Assembly (NCBI RefSeq): GCF_045038405.1
Contig: NZ_CP173660.1
Location: forward strand, 1,116,001 to 1,180,000
Direction: 5' to 3'
Length of the DNA stretch: 64,000 bases
Source of the DNA: Sellimonas caecigallum
GTDB taxonomy: Bacteria; Bacillota; Clostridia; Lachnospirales; Lachnospiraceae
The notes under the pieces are model-generated. The model was not told the origin of the DNA and ran no database searches. It saw only the letters and a list, made by a program, of their open reading frames with translations. The position numbers were made by a program, and so were the translations under genes. Numbering within the stretch: the first letter of the stretch is position 1; the number at the start of each line of letters is the position of its first letter. Of this stretch, positions 1-7,238 are shown piece after piece.

Positions 1-31
1 ATTTAACTGCTGTGCGCTGAGCACATGTTGT

Positions 32-60
32 ATTATATTACGGAATATTTCATTTGTCAA
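32..60 (-). promoter_or_regulatory. Consensus sigma-A promoter firing off the left edge
   Basis: Reading the minus strand, TTGACA (60-55), a 17-nt spacer and TATAAT (37-32) match the sigma-A consensus at all twelve positions. A short dyad, TGTGC-N5-GCACA (11-25), covers the expected start point and could be an operator or a leader stem. The transcript leaves the window at base 1, so the driven gene cannot be named. Such a promoter suits a stable-RNA or strongly expressed gene. Confidence 0.75.
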
Positions 61-117
61 CAATTATTTCAAATTTTTTTATTTTTTATATTTTGTACGT
101 TTTTCCGATTTCTCCAA

Positions 118-444
118 TCAATCAATTCCATTGTATTCGGCCACATAGATCATACCGTACCGGTTTACGACCCAGTTTCGCATCTCCACGCCTTTGTCCC
201 TGTCATAAGGAGGTTGTGTGAGCACATATCCAATCTGTCCATCTTCAAGCTCCTGTGAATACGGCGCCTCGACGATACCGGTCTGAAAAGCCGAGAGGGG
301 ATGCCCGGACCTTAAAATCGCAAAGCGCACTGCGCCATCCGGCAGCATAAAGATATACATGACAAGTATCAGTATCGGCACAAGGAACAAAACCTTCCAG
401 TATTTTTTTGTCTTTCTTCTGTGTTTTCTGCGTTTTTTCTTCAT
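118..444 (-). CDS. Small basic single-pass membrane protein, unknown function
   Basis: A 108-aa protein with a very basic N-terminus (many Lys/Arg in residues 1-15), one hydrophobic segment (about 18-37) and a 70-residue tail that should lie outside the cell by the positive-inside rule. I recognise no domain. The ATG at 444 was chosen; an upstream in-frame TTG at 453 is also possible, and neither has a strong ribosome site. A candidate extended -10 (TGATACAAT) lies about 60 nt upstream. It is transcribed divergently from the RelA-like gene at 633. The protein is likely real, since it has its own spacing and plausible membrane topology, but its role is unknown. Confidence 0.6.
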   Translation of the reverse strand: MKKKRRKHRRKTKKYWKVLFLVPILILVMYIFMLPDGAVRFAILRSGHPLSAFQTGIVEAPYSQELEDGQIGYVLTQPPYDRDKGVEMRNWVVNRYGMIYVAEYNGID

Positions 445-562
445 AAATTTCAACCCGCCCGTTTCCAGACTATCATTCTCTTTCTATTGTATCAGAAACG
501 ATCATAAAATTTCTATCTTTTTTCTTAATACGTTCTTATGCTTCTGTTAATTTAAGAGGACG

Positions 563-591
563 TTGATTGTCCTTGCCAAAAATGCTATGAT
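563..591 (+). promoter_or_regulatory. Promoter of the RelA/SpoT-domain gene
   Basis: TTGATT (563-568), 17-nt spacer, TATGAT (586-591). The predicted start lies about 35 nt before the ATG at 633, which has AAGGAAG as ribosome site. Confidence 0.6.
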
Positions 592-632
592 GTAAAAGAC
601 ACTCGAACTTTTGATCAAGGAAGTAAAAGACA

Positions 633-1538
633 ATGTTAAAAAAGGATTTTCTGGAACGGTTTTCCATCAGTGAAGAAGAATTTGAGGAGGCTGGTTTTAC
701 GTGGGAAGAGCTTTGCTATATCGCGCGGGATTACGCTTATCGCCTCCCCCATCTCAGGCTTATCCGGGATGAATTTCTACAGGAATACATCAAAAACAAG
801 GACCACCGTACGGGTCTGCATTCTTACCGCACCCGTATCAAAAGCCCTTGGCATCTTGTTGAAAAAATCATTCGCAAACGGTGCGAGAACTACCCCAAAT
901 ACCGCACGCTCACAAAAGACAATTACATGAAGTTTGTAACCGACACCATCGGATTTCGCGGCCTGATCCTGTACCGAGAAGACTGGGTTGTATTTCACAA
1001 ATATCTGATCCGGCATTTTGAAAACAATCCGGACCTTTATATCCGGGACTGTATTGCGGATTTCCATCCAGACAAAGACCTCTACATGGCCGAGCCGCCA
1101 AAGGTCCATATGCGTCTCGGAGATTTCAGTGAGATTTATTCTGAATGGATACCGGCTGACAATATATTCGATCGCAAACACTATCGCTCCGTTCATTATA
1201 TTTTAAAATACAAAGGAATCTATATGGAAGTGCAGCTGCGTACACTTTTTGAGGAAGGCTGGGGCGAGATCGATCATCATATCCTCTATCCATACAAAGT
1301 CAGTGACCCGATGCTGACAGAATTTTCCGAGCTTTTGAACCGGCTCTCCGGCATGGGCGATGAGATGGCCTCCTTTTTCAAGCGTCTGTGCGATGTCTCC
1401 AGCGAGAATTTCCGCCCCAAACAGACGACGGTCAATCCATGGGCCGACTACAGCACCTTCATCCGGCAGGAGCGCAAACCGGATCTGCATTCGATCCATA
1501 CCATCGACGACGCCATTTTAAGCGTCATCAAAAAATAA
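633..1538 (+). CDS. RelA/SpoT-type (p)ppGpp synthetase domain protein
   Basis: A 301-aa protein built around a single RelA/SpoT nucleotidyltransferase domain, which transfers pyrophosphate from ATP to GDP/GTP to make the stringent-response alarmone. Visible motifs are R68-x-K-S (ATP loop), D104-x-x-G-x-R (metal site), YRSVH (184-188) and E199-V-Q-L-R-T (second catalytic carboxylate and guanine-side residues), so it should be an active synthetase. There is no HD hydrolase domain, TGS or ACT domain, which separates it from the long bifunctional Rel. It is longer than typical YjbM/YwaC small synthetases (about 210-230 aa), with about 60 extra N-terminal and 70 extra C-terminal residues. It has its own promoter, and the next gene follows after 17 nt. 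Confidence 0.85.
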   Translation: MLKKDFLERFSISEEEFEEAGFTWEELCYIARDYAYRLPHLRLIRDEFLQEYIKNKDHRTGLHSYRTRIKSPWHLVEKIIRKRCENYPKYRTLTKDNYMKFVTDTIGFRGLILYREDWVVFHKYLIRHFENNPDLYIRDCIADFHPDKDLYMAEPPKVHMRLGDFSEIYSEWIPADNIFDRKHYRSVHYILKYKGIYMEVQLRTLFEEGWGEIDHHILYPYKVSDPMLTEFSELLNRLSGMGDEMASFFKRLCDVSSENFRPKQTTVNPWADYSTFIRQERKPDLHSIHTIDDAILSVIKK

Positions 1539-1555
1539 GCATAGGAGGAATATCC

Positions 1556-2194
1556 ATGAATCCAATACCGACACCGGGGATACCGGAATACATCCTGGCT
1601 TCTGCAGACGATATGATGCAGCGCGTTCTGGATGGGAAAATACGGAAACATCTTCTGAATGACAATTCCGCTGTCTACACGCAATACGAGGACGTAGTGG
1701 CAGAATTTACCGAACAGGGGATCAAAAACAAATACGCTGTTATCTACAAAGAAGCCGACACTTTTTTAAGCAGTCTGGATGCTGCCGGTTCCGTGCGCAT
1801 CGATGAGACGATACTGATGCACGCTGTCATGGACTATTTTACCGATATTTCCCGGATCCAGGGATTCCACAGGATCCGTCAAATCAGCGACATCAAGGAA
1901 ATTTCCTACGATACTTACTGGCTCATGAGACGCAAACCACTGCAGGTTCTCTCCTCGGATGGAGACGAAGAATTCTGGGCATTCATCAACGAAAAGTTTG
2001 CCTTTTCCAGAGTTGCCTCCTTCCTCACACGCAGGCAAAGAGGCGCTGTGCTGGAGGATGAAAGCAAACAGGTCTTCCTGGATTTTCTGGACACGCTGTA
2101 CTACTTTTTGAAATACCGCGAATATTCCCCTAAAATCCTGGAACTTATCCTCATGGGATTCCAGACCGGACAGCTTTTCCCTGTAAAATCATAG
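1556..2194 (+). CDS. Unknown protein paired with the alarmone synthetase
   Basis: A 212-aa soluble, acidic, mostly helical-looking protein with no signal peptide or membrane segment and no motif I recognise. The start is fixed by a strong AGGAGG site 7 nt before ATG 1556; the longer open frame upstream overlaps the synthetase gene and is not used. The 17-nt gap and shared strand make a two-gene operon with the RelA/SpoT-domain gene very likely. A role in controlling or responding to the alarmone enzyme is conceivable, but this rests on position only. Confidence 0.7.
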   Translation: MNPIPTPGIPEYILASADDMMQRVLDGKIRKHLLNDNSAVYTQYEDVVAEFTEQGIKNKYAVIYKEADTFLSSLDAAGSVRIDETILMHAVMDYFTDISRIQGFHRIRQISDIKEISYDTYWLMRRKPLQVLSSDGDEEFWAFINEKFAFSRVASFLTRRQRGAVLEDESKQVFLDFLDTLYYFLKYREYSPKILELILMGFQTGQLFPVKS

Positions 2195-2244
2195 CGTTTT
2201 TCAGGCACAATCAGACATTTGCAATCAACAAAGGAGACCCTATC

Positions 2245-2877
2245 ATGAAAGAACAAAATCTGCACACGAAAAAGGAACATCCTGTTTTTCGTTTTGTCAA
2301 AAAACACCTTACCCGCAGAATATTGACAGGAATTCTAATCGTGCTGATAATCGTTGCCGGGATAATCGGTCTTAGAAAGACTATTTTTTCCGACAGCCAG
2401 ACGACCAAAATAGGCTTTGAGGATATCGGCGAGCTGGCCACCCAATCCGCCTACTGCACACAAGTAAACGTTACCGATTCTTCAAGAGAATTGTTTGGCG
2501 CAAAAATCCCTTTTACGCAAAGCAAGTATATCTATAGTTACGATGTCGTAGTCAAGGCAGGATTTGACTTTGAAGAGATAGAATGGAGCAAAAACGATAA
2601 AACTATAGAAGTGAAACTGCCCGAAGCAAAAATTTTGAGCAACGAGATAGACCTGGATTCCTTCAAAGTATACCACGAACAAGAAAGCATTTATAACCAG
2701 ATTGCTTTAGAAGAGAACAATGAGGCATTGGCCAAATTAAAGGAAACAGCCGAGAAAGATGCCATTGAAAATGGTTTGCTGGAAAATGCACGCAGCAACG
2801 CCGAAACAATACTGACCGGTTTTTTCGGAAATGAATATGATTTGGATAAATACGAGATAATTTTTACAGATAAATAG
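2245..2877 (+). CDS. DUF4230 membrane-anchored protein
   Basis: A 210-aa protein with a basic cytoplasmic start, one transmembrane segment (about residues 26-45) and an extracytoplasmic region of about 160 residues. The pattern of a YxYxVxVxxGxDF-like strand run, a conserved 'KxxxVxLPxxxI' stretch and a following helical part resembles DUF4230 proteins, whose function is not known. AAGGAG precedes ATG 2245. It is followed after 14 nt by a 30-aa membrane peptide, and both end at the terminator near 3030. Confidence 0.7.
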   Translation: MKEQNLHTKKEHPVFRFVKKHLTRRILTGILIVLIIVAGIIGLRKTIFSDSQTTKIGFEDIGELATQSAYCTQVNVTDSSRELFGAKIPFTQSKYIYSYDVVVKAGFDFEEIEWSKNDKTIEVKLPEAKILSNEIDLDSFKVYHEQESIYNQIALEENNEALAKLKETAEKDAIENGLLENARSNAETILTGFFGNEYDLDKYEIIFTDK

Positions 2878-2891
2878 AAAAGAGGCTGCAT

Positions 2892-2984
2892 ATGAAAAAT
2901 TTTAAGAAAAAATTATTGTTAACGATTGCCATCATCGCAGGAGCGATCGCAATCTTCTACTTTATTTTATTCCTTACCGCGTAA
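2892..2984 (+). CDS. 30-aa single-pass membrane peptide
   Basis: A 30-codon frame (ATG 2892, TAA 2984) with a Lys-rich start (M-K-N-F-K-K-K) followed by an almost purely hydrophobic segment of about 23 residues. AGAGG lies 7-8 nt upstream. It begins 14 nt after the DUF4230 gene and ends just before a strong terminator, so it would be cotranscribed. Small proteins of this kind often bind a larger membrane partner; here the DUF4230 protein is the obvious candidate, by inference only. Confidence 0.5.
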   Translation: MKNFKKKLLLTIAIIAGAIAIFYFILFLTA

Positions 2985-3007
2985 AATTTTCCTGAAGTAT
3001 TACATAC

Positions 3008-3053
3008 AAAAATGATGGGAGGCCTTGAGTAAATCAGGCTTCCCATCATTTTT
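3008..3053. terminator. Bidirectional terminator
   Basis: Stem AAAAATGATGGGAGGCCT pairs almost fully with the arm ending ATCATTTTT; the 5' side is A-rich and the 3' side is a T run, so it can stop the plus-strand DUF4230 operon and the minus-strand tRNA transcript. Confidence 0.85.
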
Positions 3054-3075
3054 GCATTTCTTGCCCCTTATCATA

Positions 3076-3162
3076 TGCCGCAGACCGGAATCGAACCGGT
3101 ACGGGAGGATAAGTCCCGCAGGATTTTAAGTCCTGTGCGTCTGCCAGTTCCGCCACTGCGGC
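3076..3162 (-). tRNA. tRNA-Leu (anticodon UAA)
   Basis: An 87-nt class II tRNA. On the minus strand the acceptor GCCGCAG pairs with CTGCGGC before discriminator A. The anticodon loop CTTAAAA gives anticodon TAA. There is a long variable arm (GCGGGACTTATCCTCCCGT) and a T arm with GGTTCGATTCC. No CCA is encoded. It lies 3 nt after tRNA-Tyr and is cotranscribed with it. Confidence 0.97.
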
Positions 3163-3165
3163 GTA

Positions 3166-3247
3166 TGGATGGAGGTGGATTCGAACCACCGAAAGCGTTG
3201 CTAACAGATTTACAGTCTGCCCCCTTTGGCCACTCGGGAATCCATCC
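3166..3247 (-). tRNA. tRNA-Tyr (anticodon GUA)
   Basis: An 82-nt class II tRNA. The acceptor GGATGGA pairs with TCCATCC and is followed by discriminator A. The anticodon loop CTGTAAA gives anticodon GTA. The variable arm is long and the T arm is GGTGG-TTCGAAT-CCACC. No CCA is encoded. It is the first gene of a two-tRNA transcript. Confidence 0.97.
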
Positions 3248-3254
3248 ATATGTC

Positions 3255-3281
3255 TAGGACAACACTTATAACATTGTCCTA
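3255..3281 (-). repeat. Inverted repeat in the tRNA leader
   Basis: A perfect 8-bp dyad, TAGGACAA (3255-3262) and TTGTCCTA (3274-3281), lies between the tRNA promoter and the 5' end of tRNA-Tyr. It could be a leader hairpin that guides 5' processing. Confidence 0.5.
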
Positions 3282-3291
3282 ACCCTATATA

Positions 3292-3320
3292 TTTATACCA
3301 TACTCAAAAAAGAAACGCAA
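3292..3320 (-). promoter_or_regulatory. Promoter of the tRNA-Tyr/tRNA-Leu transcript
   Basis: On the minus strand, TTGCGT (3320-3315), 17-nt spacer, TATAAA (3297-3292). The -35 element lies in the terminator stem of the LCP gene. Confidence 0.6.
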
Positions 3321-3340
3321 GGAAAAATTTCCCTGCGTTT
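3303..3340 (-). terminator. Terminator of the LCP gene
   Basis: Arms 3313-3325 and 3328-3340 (AAACGCAAGGAAA against TTTCCCTGCGTTT, one mismatch), followed on the minus strand by a run of six T residues. Confidence 0.75.
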
Positions 3341-3350
3341 TTCTTTTGCT

Positions 3351-5063
3351 CTATTTCCCTTCTGCCTTCACAGATCCTTCCAGGATTTCCCCTGCTTCAA
3401 CCCGATTGATCAATCCCCCTATCTGAGCGACTGTCTCTTCATTTGGAACCGTGACATAAGGGGTTCCTGCGATGGAATAACATTCCCTTCGATCCGGCAT
3501 ACCGTCTGCCGCCACCGAATAGATCTGCCAGTCCGAACCGTTCTGAAGCTGCTGTTTGATCAGTGCACGGATCTGCTTCATGGACATATTCGTCTCTACG
3601 CTGTCAGACATTTCCGCCAGAATATCTGTCGCCTTCACAATCATGGACGGAGCTATCATTTTCTGGATGATAGCTGTGATCAGCGCTTCCTGATTCTTCC
3701 CTCTCTGATTGTCCCCGTCATCCAGGGCATGTCTTTCCCTTGCGAAAGCCAGAGCCTCTTTTCCATCCAGATGGTTGATCCCCTGCTTGATCTCCACAAT
3801 AGCTCCCGCATCGGTTCCTGTCGTAAATGCCAGCTCCGAATTGACATCCACTCCTCCAAGGATATCGATGATATTGACAAAGGATGTAAAATTCAGCCTT
3901 GCGTAAAACGGTATTTCAACCTGATACAGCTCTTCCAATGTATCAATGGAGACATCCACTCCATACTGTCCGGCATGTGTCAGCTTATCCGGCATCCCGC
4001 CTGAAATTCCAGGGATCGGTACGTAATAGTCTCTCGGTGTCGTCACAAGCAAAATCTGCCTGCTCTTCGGATTGACTGTGGCGATAATATTAACGTCGCT
4101 TCGGCTCTGCGTCGCCACATCCCCATATGTGTCGATCCCGCTCAAATATACAGAAAACGGCTCTGACTGCACCGGCACATTCAACGTCGTATCCTGCGTA
4201 TTCTCTTCGATGTTATATCTGTATAAAATGCGGGTTTTCTCTGTAAATCCTTCAACTGCCTGATTCATCACATCATTGTAGTTGGAATCATAGATGATGA
4301 CATCGATTTCTTCATCTATGAGTGCTTTTGCCAGCGTTCCCATCTCGTCATACTTCTTTGTAGCGATATGCTTTTTCAGCTCTTTATTTACATTCTCGAT
4401 AGTCCGTTCGGTATTGGAAACATTTCTCGCATATTCCACACCGAAAGTGTAATCGCTGACATCACTAAGTTCCTGCGCCTTATCATTTTCCCGGACGACT
4501 ACTACCATCTTGTGGATTTCTGTAGTCCCACGTGTCATATGAAGAAGAGCGCCTCCCGTTTTGTATAGGTAAAAACTTCCAATGATCAGCGTCACACTCA
4601 CAAGGAGACTAAATACCTTTCCGATGATCTTCGCTTTTCCTCGAACTGCCAGCTGGGAGACCAGGGTAATTCCAAGAAGCAGGAGAAGCACTCCTGCTAT
4701 GATGAGCAAATATTTCATGATCAGAATATCCAGCCAGCACAGTACTCCCATCAATGCAAAAGAGGCCAGCATCTGGATGGCAAAAAATACCATTCCTCTC
4801 GCAATCCCTGCTCTTTCTGCCTTTCGTTCTTTTCTCCGTCCCGCCTTTGCCCTGTCTGCTTTGGGACGGGTCTGTCGGATATTCCCTTCCGTGTCCTGCA
4901 TATCTTCGGCTTTTTTGAATGATTTCTTACGATATTTCTGGCGTTCTTCCAAATTATAGTCCGGGTCGGACTGTCTCCGGCCGCCTCCTCTTGCTTTCGA
5001 TTGTTGGGAACGAATTCGCCGGTATTCCTCCCGCCGGTTGTTCCCATTCTCTCTCTGGGCCAT
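3351..5063 (-). CDS. LytR-CpsA-Psr (LCP) family cell-wall glycopolymer ligase
   Basis: A 570-aa membrane protein of the LCP family, whose members move lipid-linked teichoic acid or polysaccharide onto peptidoglycan outside the membrane. The N-terminal 85 residues are highly charged (Arg/Lys/Gln rich) and cytoplasmic; three transmembrane segments follow (about 90-110, 112-135, 147-167). The LCP catalytic domain spans about 300-500, with SGIDT (308-312), RSDVNI (321-326), TTPRDYYV (341-348) and FARERHALDDGDNQR (440-454); the Asp/Arg residues bind the pyrophosphate. Most LCP proteins have one membrane segment, so three segments plus the long charged head is unusual. It has a promoter at 5125-5153 and a terminator at 3303-3340, so it is probably monocistronic. 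Confidence 0.9.
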   Translation of the reverse strand: MAQRENGNNRREEYRRIRSQQSKARGGGRRQSDPDYNLEERQKYRKKSFKKAEDMQDTEGNIRQTRPKADRAKAGRRKERKAERAGIARGMVFFAIQMLASFALMGVLCWLDILIMKYLLIIAGVLLLLLGITLVSQLAVRGKAKIIGKVFSLLVSVTLIIGSFYLYKTGGALLHMTRGTTEIHKMVVVVRENDKAQELSDVSDYTFGVEYARNVSNTERTIENVNKELKKHIATKKYDEMGTLAKALIDEEIDVIIYDSNYNDVMNQAVEGFTEKTRILYRYNIEENTQDTTLNVPVQSEPFSVYLSGIDTYGDVATQSRSDVNIIATVNPKSRQILLVTTPRDYYVPIPGISGGMPDKLTHAGQYGVDVSIDTLEELYQVEIPFYARLNFTSFVNIIDILGGVDVNSELAFTTGTDAGAIVEIKQGINHLDGKEALAFARERHALDDGDNQRGKNQEALITAIIQKMIAPSMIVKATDILAEMSDSVETNMSMKQIRALIKQQLQNGSDWQIYSVAADGMPDRRECYSIAGTPYVTVPNEETVAQIGGLINRVEAGEILEGSVKAEGK

Positions 5064-5124
5064 AATCCTTTTTATCCTTTCGTAAGCCTTATGTGCTTAT
5101 CCACACACTATTTCTATTTTATAA

Positions 5125-5153
5125 CTTTTACTACATGAGCAGCATTTTGTCAA
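5125..5153 (-). promoter_or_regulatory. Promoter of the LCP gene
   Basis: On the minus strand, TTGACA (5153-5148), 17-nt spacer, TAAAAG (5130-5125); a TATAAA lies a few bases further down. Confidence 0.55.
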
Positions 5154-5161
5154 GTTTTATA

Positions 5162-7210
5162 CTAATATTCCCTCTTTTTTAGTATAATTGCCGAATGTTT
5201 TCCCATGTTAAGTACGATTTCCCCGTTTTCAATGATATACTCTTCGTACTCCGTCGTATACCCTTTGTCGTATGTGTAGAGAAGCCTTCTCATAATCCCT
5301 TTCATCGGAATTTCGGCAGGCCATACCGGCACATGCACTGTGGCATGTTCACTCCGGTTATTTACGATGATGACAAACTGATGTTTTACATGAAATCTGG
5401 CATATGCCAGAATGCCTTCTTCCCACATCAGAAGCTTGAGCGATCCCGTTCGGAACGCCAAATATTTTTTGTGAATAGCGATGACTGCCTTGTGAAATCC
5501 AAGCATCTCTTTGTCTTCCTGCCCCCATGGGTACGTCCTCCGGTTATCCGGGTCTGTAAAGCCGCAGACACCCACCTCATCTCCGTAATAGATCGTCGGC
5601 GCACCTACCCAGGTCATCTGCATGAGCACGGCTTCACGCATGATTGCAGGATTGACATATGCCTCAGCAGCCTCATGGCCAAGATGCTCCACCCTTCCAG
5701 TCATATGATTGGTTCTCGTGAGAAATCTGGAATGGTCATGATTGGACAGCTCGTTCATGGCTGTCTGGAGGGATGGCGTCATCATTGCAGACATATGATG
5801 TCTGATGGCATTCACAAAATAATCCGCATTATCACAGAGGTCTGGTCTGGAAGAATCACTGTGCTTTTCCATCCCCGTAAGAAACCATGTAACCGGCTCC
5901 ATGAATGCATCGTAGTTCATAACTGTATCCCACTCGTCTCCCATAAGCCAGTCTTTCGGATCACCGTAATGTTCTGCCAGAATAATCGCTCTTGGGTTGG
6001 CAGATTTTACTGCTGCCCGGAACTTCGTCCAGAACAGGTGATTGTATTCATTGGAATATCCAAGGTCTGCTGCCACGTCCAGCCGCCATCCGTCTATATT
6101 GTACGGAGGAGACACCCATTTGCGCGCCACTGTGAGGATGTAATTTTCCAGTTTCACGGAGTCCTCATAATTCAGTTTTGGCAGTGTGTCGTGTCCCCAC
6201 CACCCTTCATAGCTTCCGTTGCAAGGCCATGCCTCCTTCTTTTCATCATGGAAATGGAAAAAACTTCGGTATGGGCTGTCTGATGACATGTACGCGCCTG
6301 GTTCATAGTTCCCTTCCTGCTCGTAGATCCGTTCCCGATCCATCCATTTGTTAAACGATCCGCAATGGTTGAACACGCCGTCCAGAATGACTTTCATTCC
6401 CCTCTTGTGAATCTCCTCCACTACATGGACAAAGAATGCATTGCTGGCTTCCAGATTTGCTTTTCCCGCAGACCGTATCTGGTACTTTGTGGCCTTGCTG
6501 TTGTCCATACAGCCCTCCGGAAGGATTTCTCCTCCGTCTTCAACAATCTTGCCGAAATGCGGATCGATGTAGTCGTAATCCTGCGTATCATATTTGTGAT
6601 TGGACGGGGAAACGAAAAGCGGATTGAAATAGATGACTTCCACTCCGAGATCTTCCAGGTAGTCAAGCTTATCCAGCACTCCCTGTAGGTCCCCTCCGTA
6701 AAATTCCCGTATAGCCATAGTCTTTGCCGGCTTTTGGTTCCAGTCCGTGATCTTCTCGGATCTCGCCCCAAGATATGCATATTCTCCCGTCTCCACGTCG
6801 TTGGACGGATCCCCATTGCAGAAGCGGTCGACATAAATCTGATACATAACTGCGCCTTTTGCCCAGTTAGGCGTCGCGAAATCCGGCACGATCATAAAAT
6901 CATACATCTGGATAGGCTCTTCCACCGCCCCATATCGGTTGAAAAAGCATACTGTCCCATCCAAACCTTGGATACAGAAATGGTAGCGGAAAGGTTCGTT
7001 TTCCAGACGGATGACATATTCATAGTAGTCAAAGACTTCGGTCGTATATTTTTTGGCCATGGAAAAACAGGCCTCATCCGTGACCAGTTTTACCTCTTTC
7101 ACGTCGTCTCTCGCCGTCCGAAATCGGAGCGTTACCTCCTGATTCTCTGCTGGTTCCGGAGGATACACATACTGATCTGTACCGTCACTAAATAATGCCT
7201 GTTTATTCAT
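5162..7210 (-). CDS. GH13 alpha-glycosidase (neopullulanase / cyclomaltodextrinase type)
   Basis: A 682-aa cytoplasmic glycoside hydrolase of family GH13; no signal peptide is present. The start (residues 1-110) is a beta-sandwich-like N domain as in neopullulanases and cyclomaltodextrinases. The TIM-barrel motifs are DGVFNH (277-282), GWRLDVA with nucleophile D378, LAEHYGD with acid/base E413, and NHD with D492. It should cut alpha-1,4 bonds in maltodextrins or cyclodextrins inside the cell. It follows ftsH by 28 nt with a GGGAG site, so it may be read from the ftsH operon. The glycogen genes at 22-24 kb are a possible metabolic partner. The exact substrate cannot be read from the sequence. 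Confidence 0.88.
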   Translation of the reverse strand: MNKQALFSDGTDQYVYPPEPAENQEVTLRFRTARDDVKEVKLVTDEACFSMAKKYTTEVFDYYEYVIRLENEPFRYHFCIQGLDGTVCFFNRYGAVEEPIQMYDFMIVPDFATPNWAKGAVMYQIYVDRFCNGDPSNDVETGEYAYLGARSEKITDWNQKPAKTMAIREFYGGDLQGVLDKLDYLEDLGVEVIYFNPLFVSPSNHKYDTQDYDYIDPHFGKIVEDGGEILPEGCMDNSKATKYQIRSAGKANLEASNAFFVHVVEEIHKRGMKVILDGVFNHCGSFNKWMDRERIYEQEGNYEPGAYMSSDSPYRSFFHFHDEKKEAWPCNGSYEGWWGHDTLPKLNYEDSVKLENYILTVARKWVSPPYNIDGWRLDVAADLGYSNEYNHLFWTKFRAAVKSANPRAIILAEHYGDPKDWLMGDEWDTVMNYDAFMEPVTWFLTGMEKHSDSSRPDLCDNADYFVNAIRHHMSAMMTPSLQTAMNELSNHDHSRFLTRTNHMTGRVEHLGHEAAEAYVNPAIMREAVLMQMTWVGAPTIYYGDEVGVCGFTDPDNRRTYPWGQEDKEMLGFHKAVIAIHKKYLAFRTGSLKLLMWEEGILAYARFHVKHQFVIIVNNRSEHATVHVPVWPAEIPMKGIMRRLLYTYDKGYTTEYEEYIIENGEIVLNMGKHSAIILKKREY

Positions 7211-7238
7211 GTTCCTACTCCCTTCTCAATGAACTGTC

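Noticed and set aside
5195..6283. A 362-codon plus-strand frame opposite the GH13 gene
   Set aside because: Shadow frame without start signal; the minus strand has the catalytic motifs.
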